DNA from: Acidobacteriota bacterium
GTDB taxonomy: Bacteria > Acidobacteriota > UBA4820
Assembly: GCA_029559035.1 (NCBI GenBank)
Contig: JAKQCT010000065.1
Coordinates: 121,346-185,345 of the forward strand
Direction: 5' to 3'
DNA length: 64,000 bases
Shown: piece after piece, positions 26,901-36,800 of the stretch
How the letters are laid out: each line of letters starts with the position of its first letter
Numbering within the stretch: the first letter of the stretch is position 1
Translations under genes and position numbers: made by a program
The notes under the pieces: generated by a model
Databases searched by the model: none
Seen by the model: the letters and a program-made list of their open reading frames with translations, nothing else
What the model was told of the DNA's origin: nothing

Positions 26901-27075
26901 ACTTCACGTAGTAGGAAAGCCCGATCCCGGAAATGAAGGAAAAAGAGGCGAGAAAGATCCAGAAGGAACCCGTGGACATGACAGCCGGAGGCATGATGAG
27001 AGCGGCCAGCAGCAGGCCGAAGATGAACACGGCCGTCCCGCCTCCCAATGCGTTCCATAAAGAATTCTTGATCAC
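23902..27075 (-). CDS. Methyl-accepting chemotaxis signalling domain fused to a family-5 solute-binding (SBP_bac_5) domain
   Basis: GTG start at 27075 with gggagg RBS. Two N-terminal TMs, MCP hairpin ([54 protein letters not shown]), then SBP_bac_5 motifs ([44 protein letters not shown]). Confidence 0.93.
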   Translation of the reverse strand: MIKNSLWNALGGGTAVFIFGLLLAALIMPPAVMSTGSFWIFLASFSFISGIGLSYYVKSVVGKQRENTEKVLLDLAQGRLASDNREHFQVVQKHLGGFRRLLRSMRNLIHYLQDMGENVSDVAGGITEKTRNLISDAKEQVASVSQANKSIKQLDKEIEIVVEEMDSLSNFAEQTASSVLEMRSSIDEVAEASHRLATFVDEITSSMTEMSASFEEVAENTNSLSAFAVQNSASMVEMDATIGQIEENIRDTETLSQQVSQVSRLGFQTVQDTVKGLEKIAESVTQNQTAMESLGKRSREIGKILNVIREITDQTNLLALNAAIIAAQAGEHGKSFGVVAEEIRDLAERTASSTAEVTDIINSIHKDIDIANKTASEGSLRAQEGVRLGRAALENLQRISEAISGAESSISHIARAASEQSKGSRQVTAAIEEMAKRIERISIATGDQAKTSQVIAKRSSTMVELTDAVDRATHDQAKGAEMISNGMEKVKIAIASAHQALISMSKLGQQMVDAMDTIKSASDQNLGSARDLSSTSSNLRQDSLLLVEELSRFELPEAQKGGEVRLGFTRHAYNIDPVYGNLRLNHELSHNYNMTLVKFGHGTRIVPGLAKEWTVSADGLVYTFRLRGDAFFHNGRKVSAKDVLFSWHRALSPLLDNEGKWFLNWVEGAEEFLEGRAKTITGLKVMDEQTVEIHLKEPLAFFLNMLTAIEASVIPSEAVDESTLRMVRPIGCGPFKVVDTDRNKVTFQRFDDYFDKTVANVDKVVFDYSAKTPTDLVAMLREGSVDIVPSLAKEALEELFREEEWQSQFESALLLSTTFFTFRCDVGPFAQKEVRQAVNYAIDKDALSAEHPATDPKPAMGIFPPGILGFNPQQRGYPFDPDKAKWLLTKAGHSNGFRVKVPTDESRVNQRKDFDFVVNSLKAVNIIIDEESLTHDDFASRNKKEGRPPIYATGWYADYPDPDNFIYVLFHSSSGDILGTKYTSPVLDSLAEKARRSLDIDERIELYRKAEEVLLDDAPLLFLYHEKAVVPHRRDVLGLKLFLVPPLVRPEYLWVSS

Positions 27076-27221
27076 GAAGACCTCCCTTGTGGGATTTCTC
27101 CCCTTTATATTAAATATGGTAAAGGGGTTGAAAGTCAATCCGCCGTCCTGCACGGAGCGCGGAGACTCGAAGGGGGCCGGTCCTCTTTTCTTGACACGGA
27201 CTCGCTCGTGGCAATATAGTA

Positions 27222-29408
27222 GTGTTGATTTGTGTGCAGGAGGCGGCCGTTCTACCCCGAATAGAGCATATCCTGGAAAAAGTGAAGAGCTACAACCCCA
27301 CATCCAACGAGATGCTGCTGAGGAAGGCGTACCTCTTCTCCGCGCTCGCACACGAAGGCGTGATGAGGAAGGACGGGCGGCCATACCTGAGCCACCCCAT
27401 GTCCGTGGCCGACATCCTGGCGGACCTGAAGATGGACGATGTCGGGATTGTAGCGGGGTTCCTCCACGACGTGGTAGAGGACAACCACACAGTGACGATC
27501 GAGAACATCGGCGACAGGTTCGGGCCCGAGGTCGCCCACATCGTCGCGGCGGTCACCAAGATAGAGAGGGACGTGCCCCTCGACCAGCAGATGAGCAAGG
27601 AGGAGGCGGGATACGAGAACATCAGGAAGCTCATCATCGCCATGGTCGAGGACATCAGGGTCATCTTCGTCAAGCTCGCCGACAGGCTGCACAACCTCAG
27701 GACAATGGAAGGCATGCCGAGGGAGAGCGCGAGGAAGAAGGCGAAGGAGGGGCTCGAGATATTCGCGCCGATCGCGAACAGGCTGGGAATCGGAAAGATT
27801 AAGGCGGAACTGGAGGACCTCGGGTTCAGGTACGCATATCCGGAAGATTACGAAATGATCAGGTCGGCCATCCAGGAGAAGAGGATCTACAGCGGAGGCT
27901 TTCTGGAGGAGACGAGGACGCAGCTCACGGACCTCCTGGGGAAGAACGGCATCAGGTGCGAGGTCCAGGGAAGAGTGAAGCACCTCTACAGCATCTACAG
28001 GAAGATACTGAGGCAGGGAATAAACATCAACGAAGTCTACGATTACATGGCTTTCAGGATCCTGGTCCCGGAACTCAGGGACTGCTATTCCGCGCTCGGC
28101 TACATCCACAGCAGGTGGAACCTGGTTCCCGGGCGTTTCAAGGATTTCATCTCCGATCCCAAGGAGAACGGCTACAAGTCGCTTCACACATCCGTCATCG
28201 GGCCCAGCGGCCAGCCTTTCGAGATACAGATCAGGACCTTCGAGATGCACAGCCAGGCGGAGAACGGGATCGCGGCGCACTGGAAATACAAGGAGGGCCG
28301 TTTTGTCGAGGAGGATGACGACAACATCTCGACCTTCAGGAAGGAGATAGAGGACTCATCGAAGAGCTCGGGCGCGGAGTTCCTCAACAACCTCCACATA
28401 GACCTTTACCCCAAGGACATATACATCATCACTCCGAAGGGAAAGGTGGTCCACCTCGCCAGGGGCGCCACCCCGCTGGACTTCGCCTACGCGATCCACA
28501 CAGACATCGGGAACCAGTGCGTGGGCGCCAAGGTCAACGGCAAGCTGGTACCGCTCAAGACCGAGCTGAAGTCCGGCGACAGGGTGGAGGTCATGACGAA
28601 CCCGCAGGCGCACCCTTCGAGGGACTGGCTCGAAGTTGCCAAGAGCACGCGTGCAAAGAGCAAGATCAAGGGCTGGCTCGCCCAGAACGAGAAGAGCCTC
28701 GCCATCGAGAGGGGCCGGGAGTCGTTCGAGAAGGAACTGAGGAGGCTTAAAAAGAATCTCAGGGAACTCTCCGAGAACGGAGCTCTTGAGGAGGGACTGA
28801 AGAAAAGCGCCGTTCCGGACCTGGACAGCCTCTTTGCGGAGATAGGCTACGGGAAGATAGACCCGCGGGTGTTCCTCAAAAGGATCCTCGGCGGGGAGGA
28901 GGAAGAAGAAAGGTCGAGACATCCGGGGCGCAGGGCTTCCGATTCTCCTCCGATATCGTTCGGCGGGGACTCGGATTTCCTGATGAACCTCGCCAGGTGC
29001 TGCAACCCGGTGGAGGGCGACGAGATCAGGGGTTACATAGCCAAGGGCAAGGGGCTGGTGGTGCACAGGAACAGCTGTTCGAACCTCAGGAGGCTCGCCG
29101 AGATCCATCCGGAGAGGGTCTGCGAAGTAAACTGGGAAGGGAGGGGCGGTACCAACATTTTCGAGATACCGCTGTCTATCGTAGTGCACAACAGGCGAGG
29201 GGTGCTCGCCGGCGTCACCAAGACGGTGTCGGACGCCGGGGCTGACATCATGAGCTGCGACGCAAAGAGCCTCGAGAAACAGGGAGTGGGGGAGAAGGGG
29301 ATGATCAGGATCAAGGTCCTCGTGAAGGACAAGGGTCACCTGAAAAGGCTTCTGTCCATGCTGAGCGACCTTGACGGAGTAGCGTCGATATCTAGGAACG
29401 CCCCCTGA
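27222..29408 (+). CDS. rel: Bifunctional (p)ppGpp synthetase/hydrolase (Rel/SpoT)
   Basis: HD region [14 protein letters not shown], synthetase [39 protein letters not shown]-terminal ACT. Confidence 0.96.
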   Translation: MLICVQEAAVLPRIEHILEKVKSYNPTSNEMLLRKAYLFSALAHEGVMRKDGRPYLSHPMSVADILADLKMDDVGIVAGFLHDVVEDNHTVTIENIGDRFGPEVAHIVAAVTKIERDVPLDQQMSKEEAGYENIRKLIIAMVEDIRVIFVKLADRLHNLRTMEGMPRESARKKAKEGLEIFAPIANRLGIGKIKAELEDLGFRYAYPEDYEMIRSAIQEKRIYSGGFLEETRTQLTDLLGKNGIRCEVQGRVKHLYSIYRKILRQGININEVYDYMAFRILVPELRDCYSALGYIHSRWNLVPGRFKDFISDPKENGYKSLHTSVIGPSGQPFEIQIRTFEMHSQAENGIAAHWKYKEGRFVEEDDDNISTFRKEIEDSSKSSGAEFLNNLHIDLYPKDIYIITPKGKVVHLARGATPLDFAYAIHTDIGNQCVGAKVNGKLVPLKTELKSGDRVEVMTNPQAHPSRDWLEVAKSTRAKSKIKGWLAQNEKSLAIERGRESFEKELRRLKKNLRELSENGALEEGLKKSAVPDLDSLFAEIGYGKIDPRVFLKRILGGEEEEERSRHPGRRASDSPPISFGGDSDFLMNLARCCNPVEGDEIRGYIAKGKGLVVHRNSCSNLRRLAEIHPERVCEVNWEGRGGTNIFEIPLSIVVHNRRGVLAGVTKTVSDAGADIMSCDAKSLEKQGVGEKGMIRIKVLVKDKGHLKRLLSMLSDLDGVASISRNAP

Positions 29409-29472
29409 TTGGGAATTCAGCCTGGAAATGTAGTAAAATATTTAGCTTCGAGGGGCTCCACGGGGAGGAACC

Positions 29473-31263
29473 GTGTGCGGAATTTTCGGTATCGTGACAG
29501 GCAGAGAAGAGAACCTGGGAGGCATCCTGGTTGAGGCGTGCAGGAGGCTTTCCTACAGGGGCTACGATTCGGTGGGGTGCGCCGCGATCAGCGCCGGCGG
29601 CGAAGTGGACCTGAGGAAGGACGTCGGAAAGGTCGAGGACGTCTCGAGGAAACTGAACTTCGGCGAGATGTCCGGCTGCAGGGGGATCGCACAGCTGAGA
29701 TGGGCGACCTTCGGCGCTCCTTCGATAGTGAACGCCCAGCCCCATTTCGATTCCGACAAGGAGATGGTGGGCGCCCACAACGGGAACGTGGTCAACAATG
29801 TCGCCCTCAGGGACCTTTTCAAGAAAGAGGGGTTGACCGTCAGGTCGACCAACGACGGCGAATCGTGCGTGCACGCCGTGGAGCTGTTCCTCAGGAAAGG
29901 TTTTTCCACGGAGGAAGCCGTCAGGAAGGCGAACGACCTCCTCGAAGGCGATTACGCGTTCGTGATCGGCAGGAGGGACGAAAAGACGCTCTACGCCGTC
30001 AAGAAAGGGTCCGGCCTCGTCGTCGGGCTCGGCGAGAACTCCAACTACCTTTCATCCGACCTTCCCTCCCTGCTTTTCCTTACAAAGAGGATAATCCGCG
30101 TCGAAGACGGCGAGATGGTGATAATGGGCGCGGAAACCGTTACGATAAAGAGGATAGACGACGGCAGCGAGGTGAAGAGGGAACCCGAAGAAATTACACA
30201 GGAGATGGGCGCCGCGCAGAAGGGCGGGTACCCCCATTTCATGCTCAAGGAGATCTGCGAACAGCCCGTCGTGGCGAGGGACCTTCTCCACCTTCTGAAC
30301 GCGAGCCCCCACGCGAAAATGTTCCTCTCGAAACTTCAGAACGCCCGCAACATCTATTTCATAGCCTGCGGTACCAGTTACCACGCCGCGCTTTTCGGCG
30401 CGACGGCATTCGCGAGGTACGCGGGAAGGACCGTCATCCCGGTTCTTGCCCCGCAGTTCATTCCCCAGTACCTTCCCACCGTGGCGAGCGGCGACGTGGG
30501 GGTCTTCGTCAGCCAGAGCGGAGAAACGAGGGACGTCCTCAAGGCGATGATGATGGCCAAGGAAAAGGGTATAGCCGCTCTCAGCATCGTCAATGTGCTC
30601 GGGTCGACCATGATGAAGGAGAGCGAGGTTTACATACCCATCGCCTGCGGGTACGAGATATCCGTCCCCGCCACGAAGACCTTCATGAACCAGGCGCTTG
30701 CGTTCCTCTACCTGGCTCTCAAGCTGGGAGGCAAAGATACCTCGGTGCTGGATCCGCTCCCCGGCCTTATCTCGGAAACGATAAAGATGTCCAGGGAAAA
30801 GGTGGCGGATGTGATCCCTCATCTCAAGGACCAGGAGGAGTATTACTGCCTCGGTTACGGATCGACATATTCGATGGCGCTTGAGGGAGCGCTCAAGATA
30901 AAGGAAGTGACATATTCTCACTGCGAGGGCATGCTTTCGACGGAGTTCAAGCACGGTCCTCTCTCGTCGGTGAGAAAGAACTATCCCGTCGTGTTCGTCG
31001 TATCACCCGACGACATTCCCGTTTCTCTCAGCGGGATCAACGAAGTGGCGTGCAGGGGAGGGTACACGATAGTGATATCCGAAAAGGACGAAAGCCTCAG
31101 GGCCAACGCGGGCAAGACATTCTTCCTGCCGAAGAGCGGAGAGCCGCTCGCGTCGCTTCTTTCGGTGATCCCGCTCCAGCTCATGGCTTACAGGCTCAGC
31201 GTGGAGCGCGGCTTCGACCCGGATTTTCCCAGGAACCTGAGCAAGACGCTGACGGTGGATTGA
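29473..31263 (+). CDS. glmS: Glutamine--fructose-6-phosphate aminotransferase (isomerizing)
   Basis: GTG start, MCGIFGIVTG, RLSYRGYDSVG, MLKEICEQP, CGTSYHA, SQSGETRDVL, C-terminal DFPRNLSKTLTVD. Confidence 0.97.
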   Translation: MCGIFGIVTGREENLGGILVEACRRLSYRGYDSVGCAAISAGGEVDLRKDVGKVEDVSRKLNFGEMSGCRGIAQLRWATFGAPSIVNAQPHFDSDKEMVGAHNGNVVNNVALRDLFKKEGLTVRSTNDGESCVHAVELFLRKGFSTEEAVRKANDLLEGDYAFVIGRRDEKTLYAVKKGSGLVVGLGENSNYLSSDLPSLLFLTKRIIRVEDGEMVIMGAETVTIKRIDDGSEVKREPEEITQEMGAAQKGGYPHFMLKEICEQPVVARDLLHLLNASPHAKMFLSKLQNARNIYFIACGTSYHAALFGATAFARYAGRTVIPVLAPQFIPQYLPTVASGDVGVFVSQSGETRDVLKAMMMAKEKGIAALSIVNVLGSTMMKESEVYIPIACGYEISVPATKTFMNQALAFLYLALKLGGKDTSVLDPLPGLISETIKMSREKVADVIPHLKDQEEYYCLGYGSTYSMALEGALKIKEVTYSHCEGMLSTEFKHGPLSSVRKNYPVVFVVSPDDIPVSLSGINEVACRGGYTIVISEKDESLRANAGKTFFLPKSGEPLASLLSVIPLQLMAYRLSVERGFDPDFPRNLSKTLTVD

Positions 31264-31268
31264 GAGAG

Positions 31269-32357
31269 ATGGCGGAAAAGGTCTTCCAGGGCAAACTGAA
31301 GGCGATCCCGATCCCCGACCTGCTGACCTTCATCAGCATGGTCAAGAAGACCGGCATCCTTGTCGTGGATGCTTCGGGCGTGACCAGGAAGCTCTGGTGG
31401 GAAAAAGGGGAACTGGTCTTCGCGGCATCGACGCACCCGGACGAGGCGCTTGGCTCTTTCCTCGTCAGGCACGGCAAGATAACTCAGGAACAGAACATGA
31501 AGTCGGGCCTCCTCGTGGAACCGGGAAAGCGGCAGGGAAAGGTTCTTGTCCAGATGGGAGTGTTGACGCCAAAGCAGCTCTGGTGGGCGGTCAAGAACCA
31601 GGTGCTCGAGATAATTTACGGGATATTCAGCCTCGGCGACGGAACCTTTTATTTCACCGAGGACGAGGAACCCACGGAGGAGAGGATCAAACTTTCCACC
31701 TCCACGACCAACATCATCATGGAAGGCATCAGAAGGCTCGACGAATGGCCGAGGATCAAGGAACTCATCCCCGACGACATGGCCGTTCCCAGGCTCGTTC
31801 CTCCGGAGTTCAGGGACGCTACCGTCAAGTTCCACGAGGGCGAGCTCGAGATACTGAACCTGGTAGACGACGACAGGAACATCAGGGAGATCATCCACGT
31901 TTCGCCCTTCGAGGAGTTCGAAACGCTGAGGATCCTGATGGCGCTCCTCCTGGCGCGCTACATACACATACCGGGAAGCGCCGTGCCTGCTGAAGAGGAC
32001 GTGGAGGATGTATCCGTCATCGAGAACCTCATTGACCAGTACAACAGGATATTCGGCGAGATATGGAACGAGGTGGGGGAGAAGATTGGCCAGAAGGAAA
32101 GGCAGGACATGTTCGACGAGGTGAAGAACTCCCTCGGCGAAGCGATCCTGGAAGGCCCTTTCTTCGACGCGAGAGGGCACCTTCCGACCTCATCTTTGAT
32201 GGCCAACGTGGCGGACCTGCCGCAGGAAAAAAGGGTGAAGCTTCTCAGCCTCGCTTTGGAGAACCTGCTCTCCTTCCTCCTTTTCGAGTCGAGCAAGCAC
32301 CTCGACGCCGAACAGAAATCCTCTCTCTACAGGCTTGTGGAATCGAAGGGCGGCTGA
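31269..32357 (+). CDS. DUF4388 domain protein
   Basis: ATG at 31269: MAEKVFQGKLKAIPIPDLLTFISMVKKTGILVVDASGVTRKLWWEKGELVFAAS. Upstream part of the tracked ORF overlaps glmS out of frame. Confidence 0.85.
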   Translation: MAEKVFQGKLKAIPIPDLLTFISMVKKTGILVVDASGVTRKLWWEKGELVFAASTHPDEALGSFLVRHGKITQEQNMKSGLLVEPGKRQGKVLVQMGVLTPKQLWWAVKNQVLEIIYGIFSLGDGTFYFTEDEEPTEERIKLSTSTTNIIMEGIRRLDEWPRIKELIPDDMAVPRLVPPEFRDATVKFHEGELEILNLVDDDRNIREIIHVSPFEEFETLRILMALLLARYIHIPGSAVPAEEDVEDVSVIENLIDQYNRIFGEIWNEVGEKIGQKERQDMFDEVKNSLGEAILEGPFFDARGHLPTSSLMANVADLPQEKRVKLLSLALENLLSFLLFESSKHLDAEQKSSLYRLVESKGG

Positions 32358-32365
32358 CCGGGGCG

Positions 32366-33754
32366 TCAGCGGCTGTCGGTGAATCTCGCCGGATCGAACA
32401 ACCTGTCGATCTCATCTTCAGTGAGAAGATTCTTTTCAAGGATAACCTTCCTGATAGGGACGTCCCTGGAGATCGATTCCTTGTAAAGCTCTGAAGCCCT
32501 GTCGTACCCGAGGACGGGCTGAAGCGCCGTCACCAGCGACGGCGAGTTCTCGGCGTGAATCCTGCACTTTCGGATGTCCGCCTCTATACCTTCCACGCAT
32601 TTCTCCGCGAATAGAAAGGCGGCGTTCGACAGGATTCCGGAAGCTGTCAGAAGGTTGTAACCGAGAAGCGGCATCATCGTATTCAGTTCGAGCCTTCCTC
32701 CCATCGCGCAGATCGTGTTGGCGGCGTCGAACCCGGCGACCTGGGCGGAGACCATCAGGACCATTTCCGGCATTACCGGGTTCACCTTCCCGGCCATGAT
32801 GCTCGAGCCGGCCTGGAGCGAAGGGAGGATTAGTTCGCCCAGCCCGCAGCGCGGTCCGGTCGCCATGAGCCTGATATCTTCCGCGATCTTGGCCATGGAC
32901 GCCGCGGTCCGCTTCATGGCGCCGCTGGCGCTTAGAAGGCTGTCCCTGGAGCCGAGCCCCTCGAAAAGGTCGGGCTGCTGCCCCAGATCGAGTCCGGTCT
33001 CTTCGGAGAGCAGCTCTATCGCACGGAGGGGTATCTTACGGTCAGTCCCGAACCCTGTTCCCACTGCCGTCCCGCCGAGGGGCAGGGCCGACAGCTCGGT
33101 GAAGCACGCCCGGACCGAAAGCGACGAATGATCGACCTGGGAAGCGTAAGCCGCGAACTCCTGCCCGAGAGTCACCGGAAGGGCGTCCATCAGGTGGGTC
33201 CTCCCTGCTTTGACGATCTCCCTGAACCGGATAGACCTGCTTTCAAGAGAAGCCATCAGCTTTTCGAGCGAGGGTGACAGTTCGTCCCTGAACGAAAGAA
33301 GGAGGGCAAGCTGGATCGCCGATGGAAAGACGTCGTTGGACGACTGCCCCATGTTCACGTCGTCGTTGGGATGGACAACGCTTTTGTCTCCCTTTTTTCC
33401 ACAGAGGAACTCGGCGGCTCTGGCGGCGACGACCTCGTTCACGTTCATGTTCGTGGAGGTCCCCGACCCCGTCTGGAAAACGTCCAGGGGGAACGAATCG
33501 TCGAATTTTCCCTCGGTTATCTCCCTGCAGGCCGCAATGATGGCTTCGGCTTTTTTCCCGTCCAAAAGGGATGACTCCATATTTGCCTTGGCGTAGCAGG
33601 ATTTTATGATGGCGGCCGCCCTGACGATCCCCGTCGGGACCCGGATACCGCTCACCCGGAAATTGTCGATCGCTCTCGCGGTGTTGATGCCGTAATAGGC
33701 GTCTTCGTTAAGCCTCACCTCCCCAAGACCGTCCTTTTCGACCCTTTCAGCCAT
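32366..33754 (-). CDS. Class II fumarase / aspartate ammonia-lyase family
   Basis: GSGTSTNMNVNEV, GRTHLMDALPVTLGQE, signature GSSIMAGKVNPVMPE. Fumarase versus aspartase not resolved. Confidence 0.88.
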   Translation of the reverse strand: MAERVEKDGLGEVRLNEDAYYGINTARAIDNFRVSGIRVPTGIVRAAAIIKSCYAKANMESSLLDGKKAEAIIAACREITEGKFDDSFPLDVFQTGSGTSTNMNVNEVVAARAAEFLCGKKGDKSVVHPNDDVNMGQSSNDVFPSAIQLALLLSFRDELSPSLEKLMASLESRSIRFREIVKAGRTHLMDALPVTLGQEFAAYASQVDHSSLSVRACFTELSALPLGGTAVGTGFGTDRKIPLRAIELLSEETGLDLGQQPDLFEGLGSRDSLLSASGAMKRTAASMAKIAEDIRLMATGPRCGLGELILPSLQAGSSIMAGKVNPVMPEMVLMVSAQVAGFDAANTICAMGGRLELNTMMPLLGYNLLTASGILSNAAFLFAEKCVEGIEADIRKCRIHAENSPSLVTALQPVLGYDRASELYKESISRDVPIRKVILEKNLLTEDEIDRLFDPARFTDSR

Positions 33755-33853
33755 TGCTCTCTCCCTGCTGGAAATGCCTCCGATGTGACGGATATCACAG
33801 AATTCCCGACGTTCCGGAAGTATAGTATCATAAGTAGGATGAAGGAGGCCGTC

Positions 33854-36800
33854 ATGTTCAAGAATTCCTTTCTGGCAAAAAGCGTCGTTTCGACAGTCCT
33901 GATATCATGCCTTTGGGTAAATGTTTGTGCGCTGGAACTTGAGATCAAGGATGTCAGAGTGGACGACTCCGTCGAGCTGATATCATGCGCCTACCAGGGA
34001 GAATTGGACAGGCACATGAAAGGCAATGCGGACGGGGCCTTGTCCCCAGGTGAAAGAGTTCGGTTAGCAATAACGGTAGAGAATCGAACAGGATTCGACA
34101 TAACATACATGCATGCCGTCATCTCTGACGACAGCATTTTTCTTAACACCATAAGCCCGAATTGCTACGCCGGTACAGGTGGCGGCGGGATCGGCGTCAG
34201 GTATGTCGAATTTGGTTCTTGGGGGAACGGTGAAAAAATGTCCAACTTTGATCCTTTCGTCGTCGAAGTCTCCCAAGACATGGCCTGCGGGAAGTTCGTT
34301 GAATTCGGAGTGACTTTCTATTACAGGACATCCGATCCTACCGGAGGCTGTTACAGTTCCCCGGACCTGTGCAGTGAAACGCATTATTTTACCCTTCCCG
34401 TCTTTGCTCTAACTGATCCGCTGGTGTTGCAGGAGGAAAAAGCCCCGGTTCCGTCAAGCGACGATCACACCGTCGTCAATGTCGCGACAAATTCGAGAGA
34501 CATAGGATATGTAATCAGCAGGTCGGGAGCTTGGGAGGTCGAAGGCTGCTATTTTTCAAGGATGGACTACGAGGGCACTGTAATGTGGGGCCCCAAGCGT
34601 ATTCTGGACTACGGAATAAATGGCGACAACAACGCCTTCTTTTACAACGACAAACTGGAAAAATACCAGCTTGTCAGGGTCGGTTACGACGGGTTCACGA
34701 TCGTGTCGATCCCTGATACCGAAAGCGAGGCGGTCACTTCTGAAACCATGAATTACCCGAGCGTGTTCCCGCCATTCTCCGAAGCTGTTATAATCAACTC
34801 CTGTTTTTATGACAACACAACTACAGTAGATCCCATGATAGTGGTGGTTTTTGAAGCAGACAACCTTCATACGTACATTTGCAAATATCCACCAATGGCG
34901 CCTTATTCGCCTTCGCAGGCAACAGACCTGGGCCAGACAAGTTCCTATTCACCTTCTTCTTGCTCCTCGACTGCCTACCTTCCCGAGGACGAGGCTTCGC
35001 TAACGCCGGCGGCCTATTTCGTGGCTACGGACGCACACGACGGGACCAAGAATGTGATCAGGGTCTCGAAGATCCGAGCATTGGACCTCTTTCTGATGGG
35101 AACCTACGAGATTCCCGTATCGGTGGAGTACTCCACACCGTCCGTTGTTATCGACGACATCAACAGAATGGTTGTGGTAGCGTATGACATCCCGGCCTCT
35201 TACAATCCCGGCGGCAGTATACGCTGCACGGTATTCGACGAGGACCTTGTTCCCGTCAATCTTGACAAGGAGATCGAACCTCCCGATCCCGATCCCGATC
35301 CGTCGAATCTTTATTACTCGAAAATCCCCAGGCTTATATTTAACTGCGGGAATTTCTACATGGTTACCCAAGAATCCAGGTTCAGCGCCCTCTCTTCTAG
35401 GGTGATGGCCGGACTCTTCGATCCGTACAGCTTTCCAAACCCAAAACTGCTGACGGCCGGCTACGCTTCGGAGGAATGGCTCATGATGGGCAATCTCAAG
35501 TCGGTCAACGCCGGGGACAGGTGCTACGCTTTCTGGAACGACTCACGTGATACATATCCCGGGATAACAAGCATCCATTACTCCGCGGGGATTTATCAGG
35601 ACATCAGGATGCCTTATAATGCCAATGTCTTCGACGACGAGATAATTTCTCAGGCCTACGAACATACGAACCATCCATCCCTTGCGTGCAATGCGACGAA
35701 GTGTCTCACCGCCTGGGTGCACCAGGATTCAACCGACCCTTGGGGAAGAAACATCTTCAAGAGGGATCTCTCCGCCGACGGAACCATGCTGGACTCAGCG
35801 CCTGTCCAGATATCTTTCGGGAACGGCGCGTCATGGTACTCTCATGTGACCGCCGTGGATCATGGAGGGGTCTTCGAAGTGTTCTGGCGGGAAGGAGATG
35901 TTATCTCCAAATGGACCGAGCCGAATTTCACGGACAACGGGATATACACGCTTTACAACATTGACAGCCTTTTTCTGGACGCGGCGCCTTTCGGCAGTTA
36001 TTCTGACCTGCTTCTTGTCAGGGACATGAGAGGCACAGACACGGGGGTGAACCTTTACGCCGTGAAGTACGACCACGGCATTGGTGTAAGCTACGAGGTG
36101 AACCTAACGAATTATCAGGATACGATGACGAATGTAATTATGGCAAAATGTGTCTCCGTGCCTGGATCCTCGAACGAAATCGCGGTGGCCTGGCTCGAGG
36201 AGGAGACTGGCCAAATGTTCAGGGTGAAGGTCGCAGTTCTAGGATTCGATCTGAATTATGTTATTGACCACGGCGTCTCTTATCCTTACACCGTAATGCA
36301 ATCGCCCACGGCCCAATCTGTGCTGCAGTCTTTTGCAATGGCGGCCAACGAGAGCGGAATAATGTTTCTATTGCCGAACGGGTACATGTATGACTACTAT
36401 CTGGACTATTTGTTTCTGGAAACTGAAACTGGATATGTCAGCAGAGATTCGTTGAAGCAAAGGCATTTTTCATACTGGTACTCACCCTTTATCTTTCCGG
36501 GGATGCGTTGGGATGGCAATCAATTCCTGTATTCCTGGCTCGAGAGGGGATTGGGCACAGAAAGACTCTTTTTCTACGGTAAATTTGATGAGTGCGGTTC
36601 CCCGATCGCCTGGCCGGTAAGGATCGCTTCTCCAAAGAGCTACATGTTCCCCCCTCCGGAGAGCGAGGCAAATTACGAGGTTGAATCTACTGAAAAAGGA
36701 GCCCTTGCCATATATACGAAAGGATCCGGGAGTTCCCAGGCCAACGTTTACCTCGCGGCAATGAGTTGGGAGCCGGATTCCATGTCATGCGCTCTTTACA

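Noticed and set aside
24523-27060. 845-aa plus-strand ORF opposite the MCP-SBP gene
   Set aside because: Antisense shadow ORF of a GC-rich coding frame. Low-complexity Arg/Gly/Glu/Val/Leu-rich translation with no domain, while the minus strand has clear MCP and SBP motifs.
27252-28280. 342-aa minus-strand ORF opposite rel
   Set aside because: Shadow of the Rel/SpoT coding sequence.
29409-29472. glmS ribozyme upstream of glmS
   Set aside because: Only ~64 nt between rel and glmS. Too short for the ribozyme and no recognisable conserved core.
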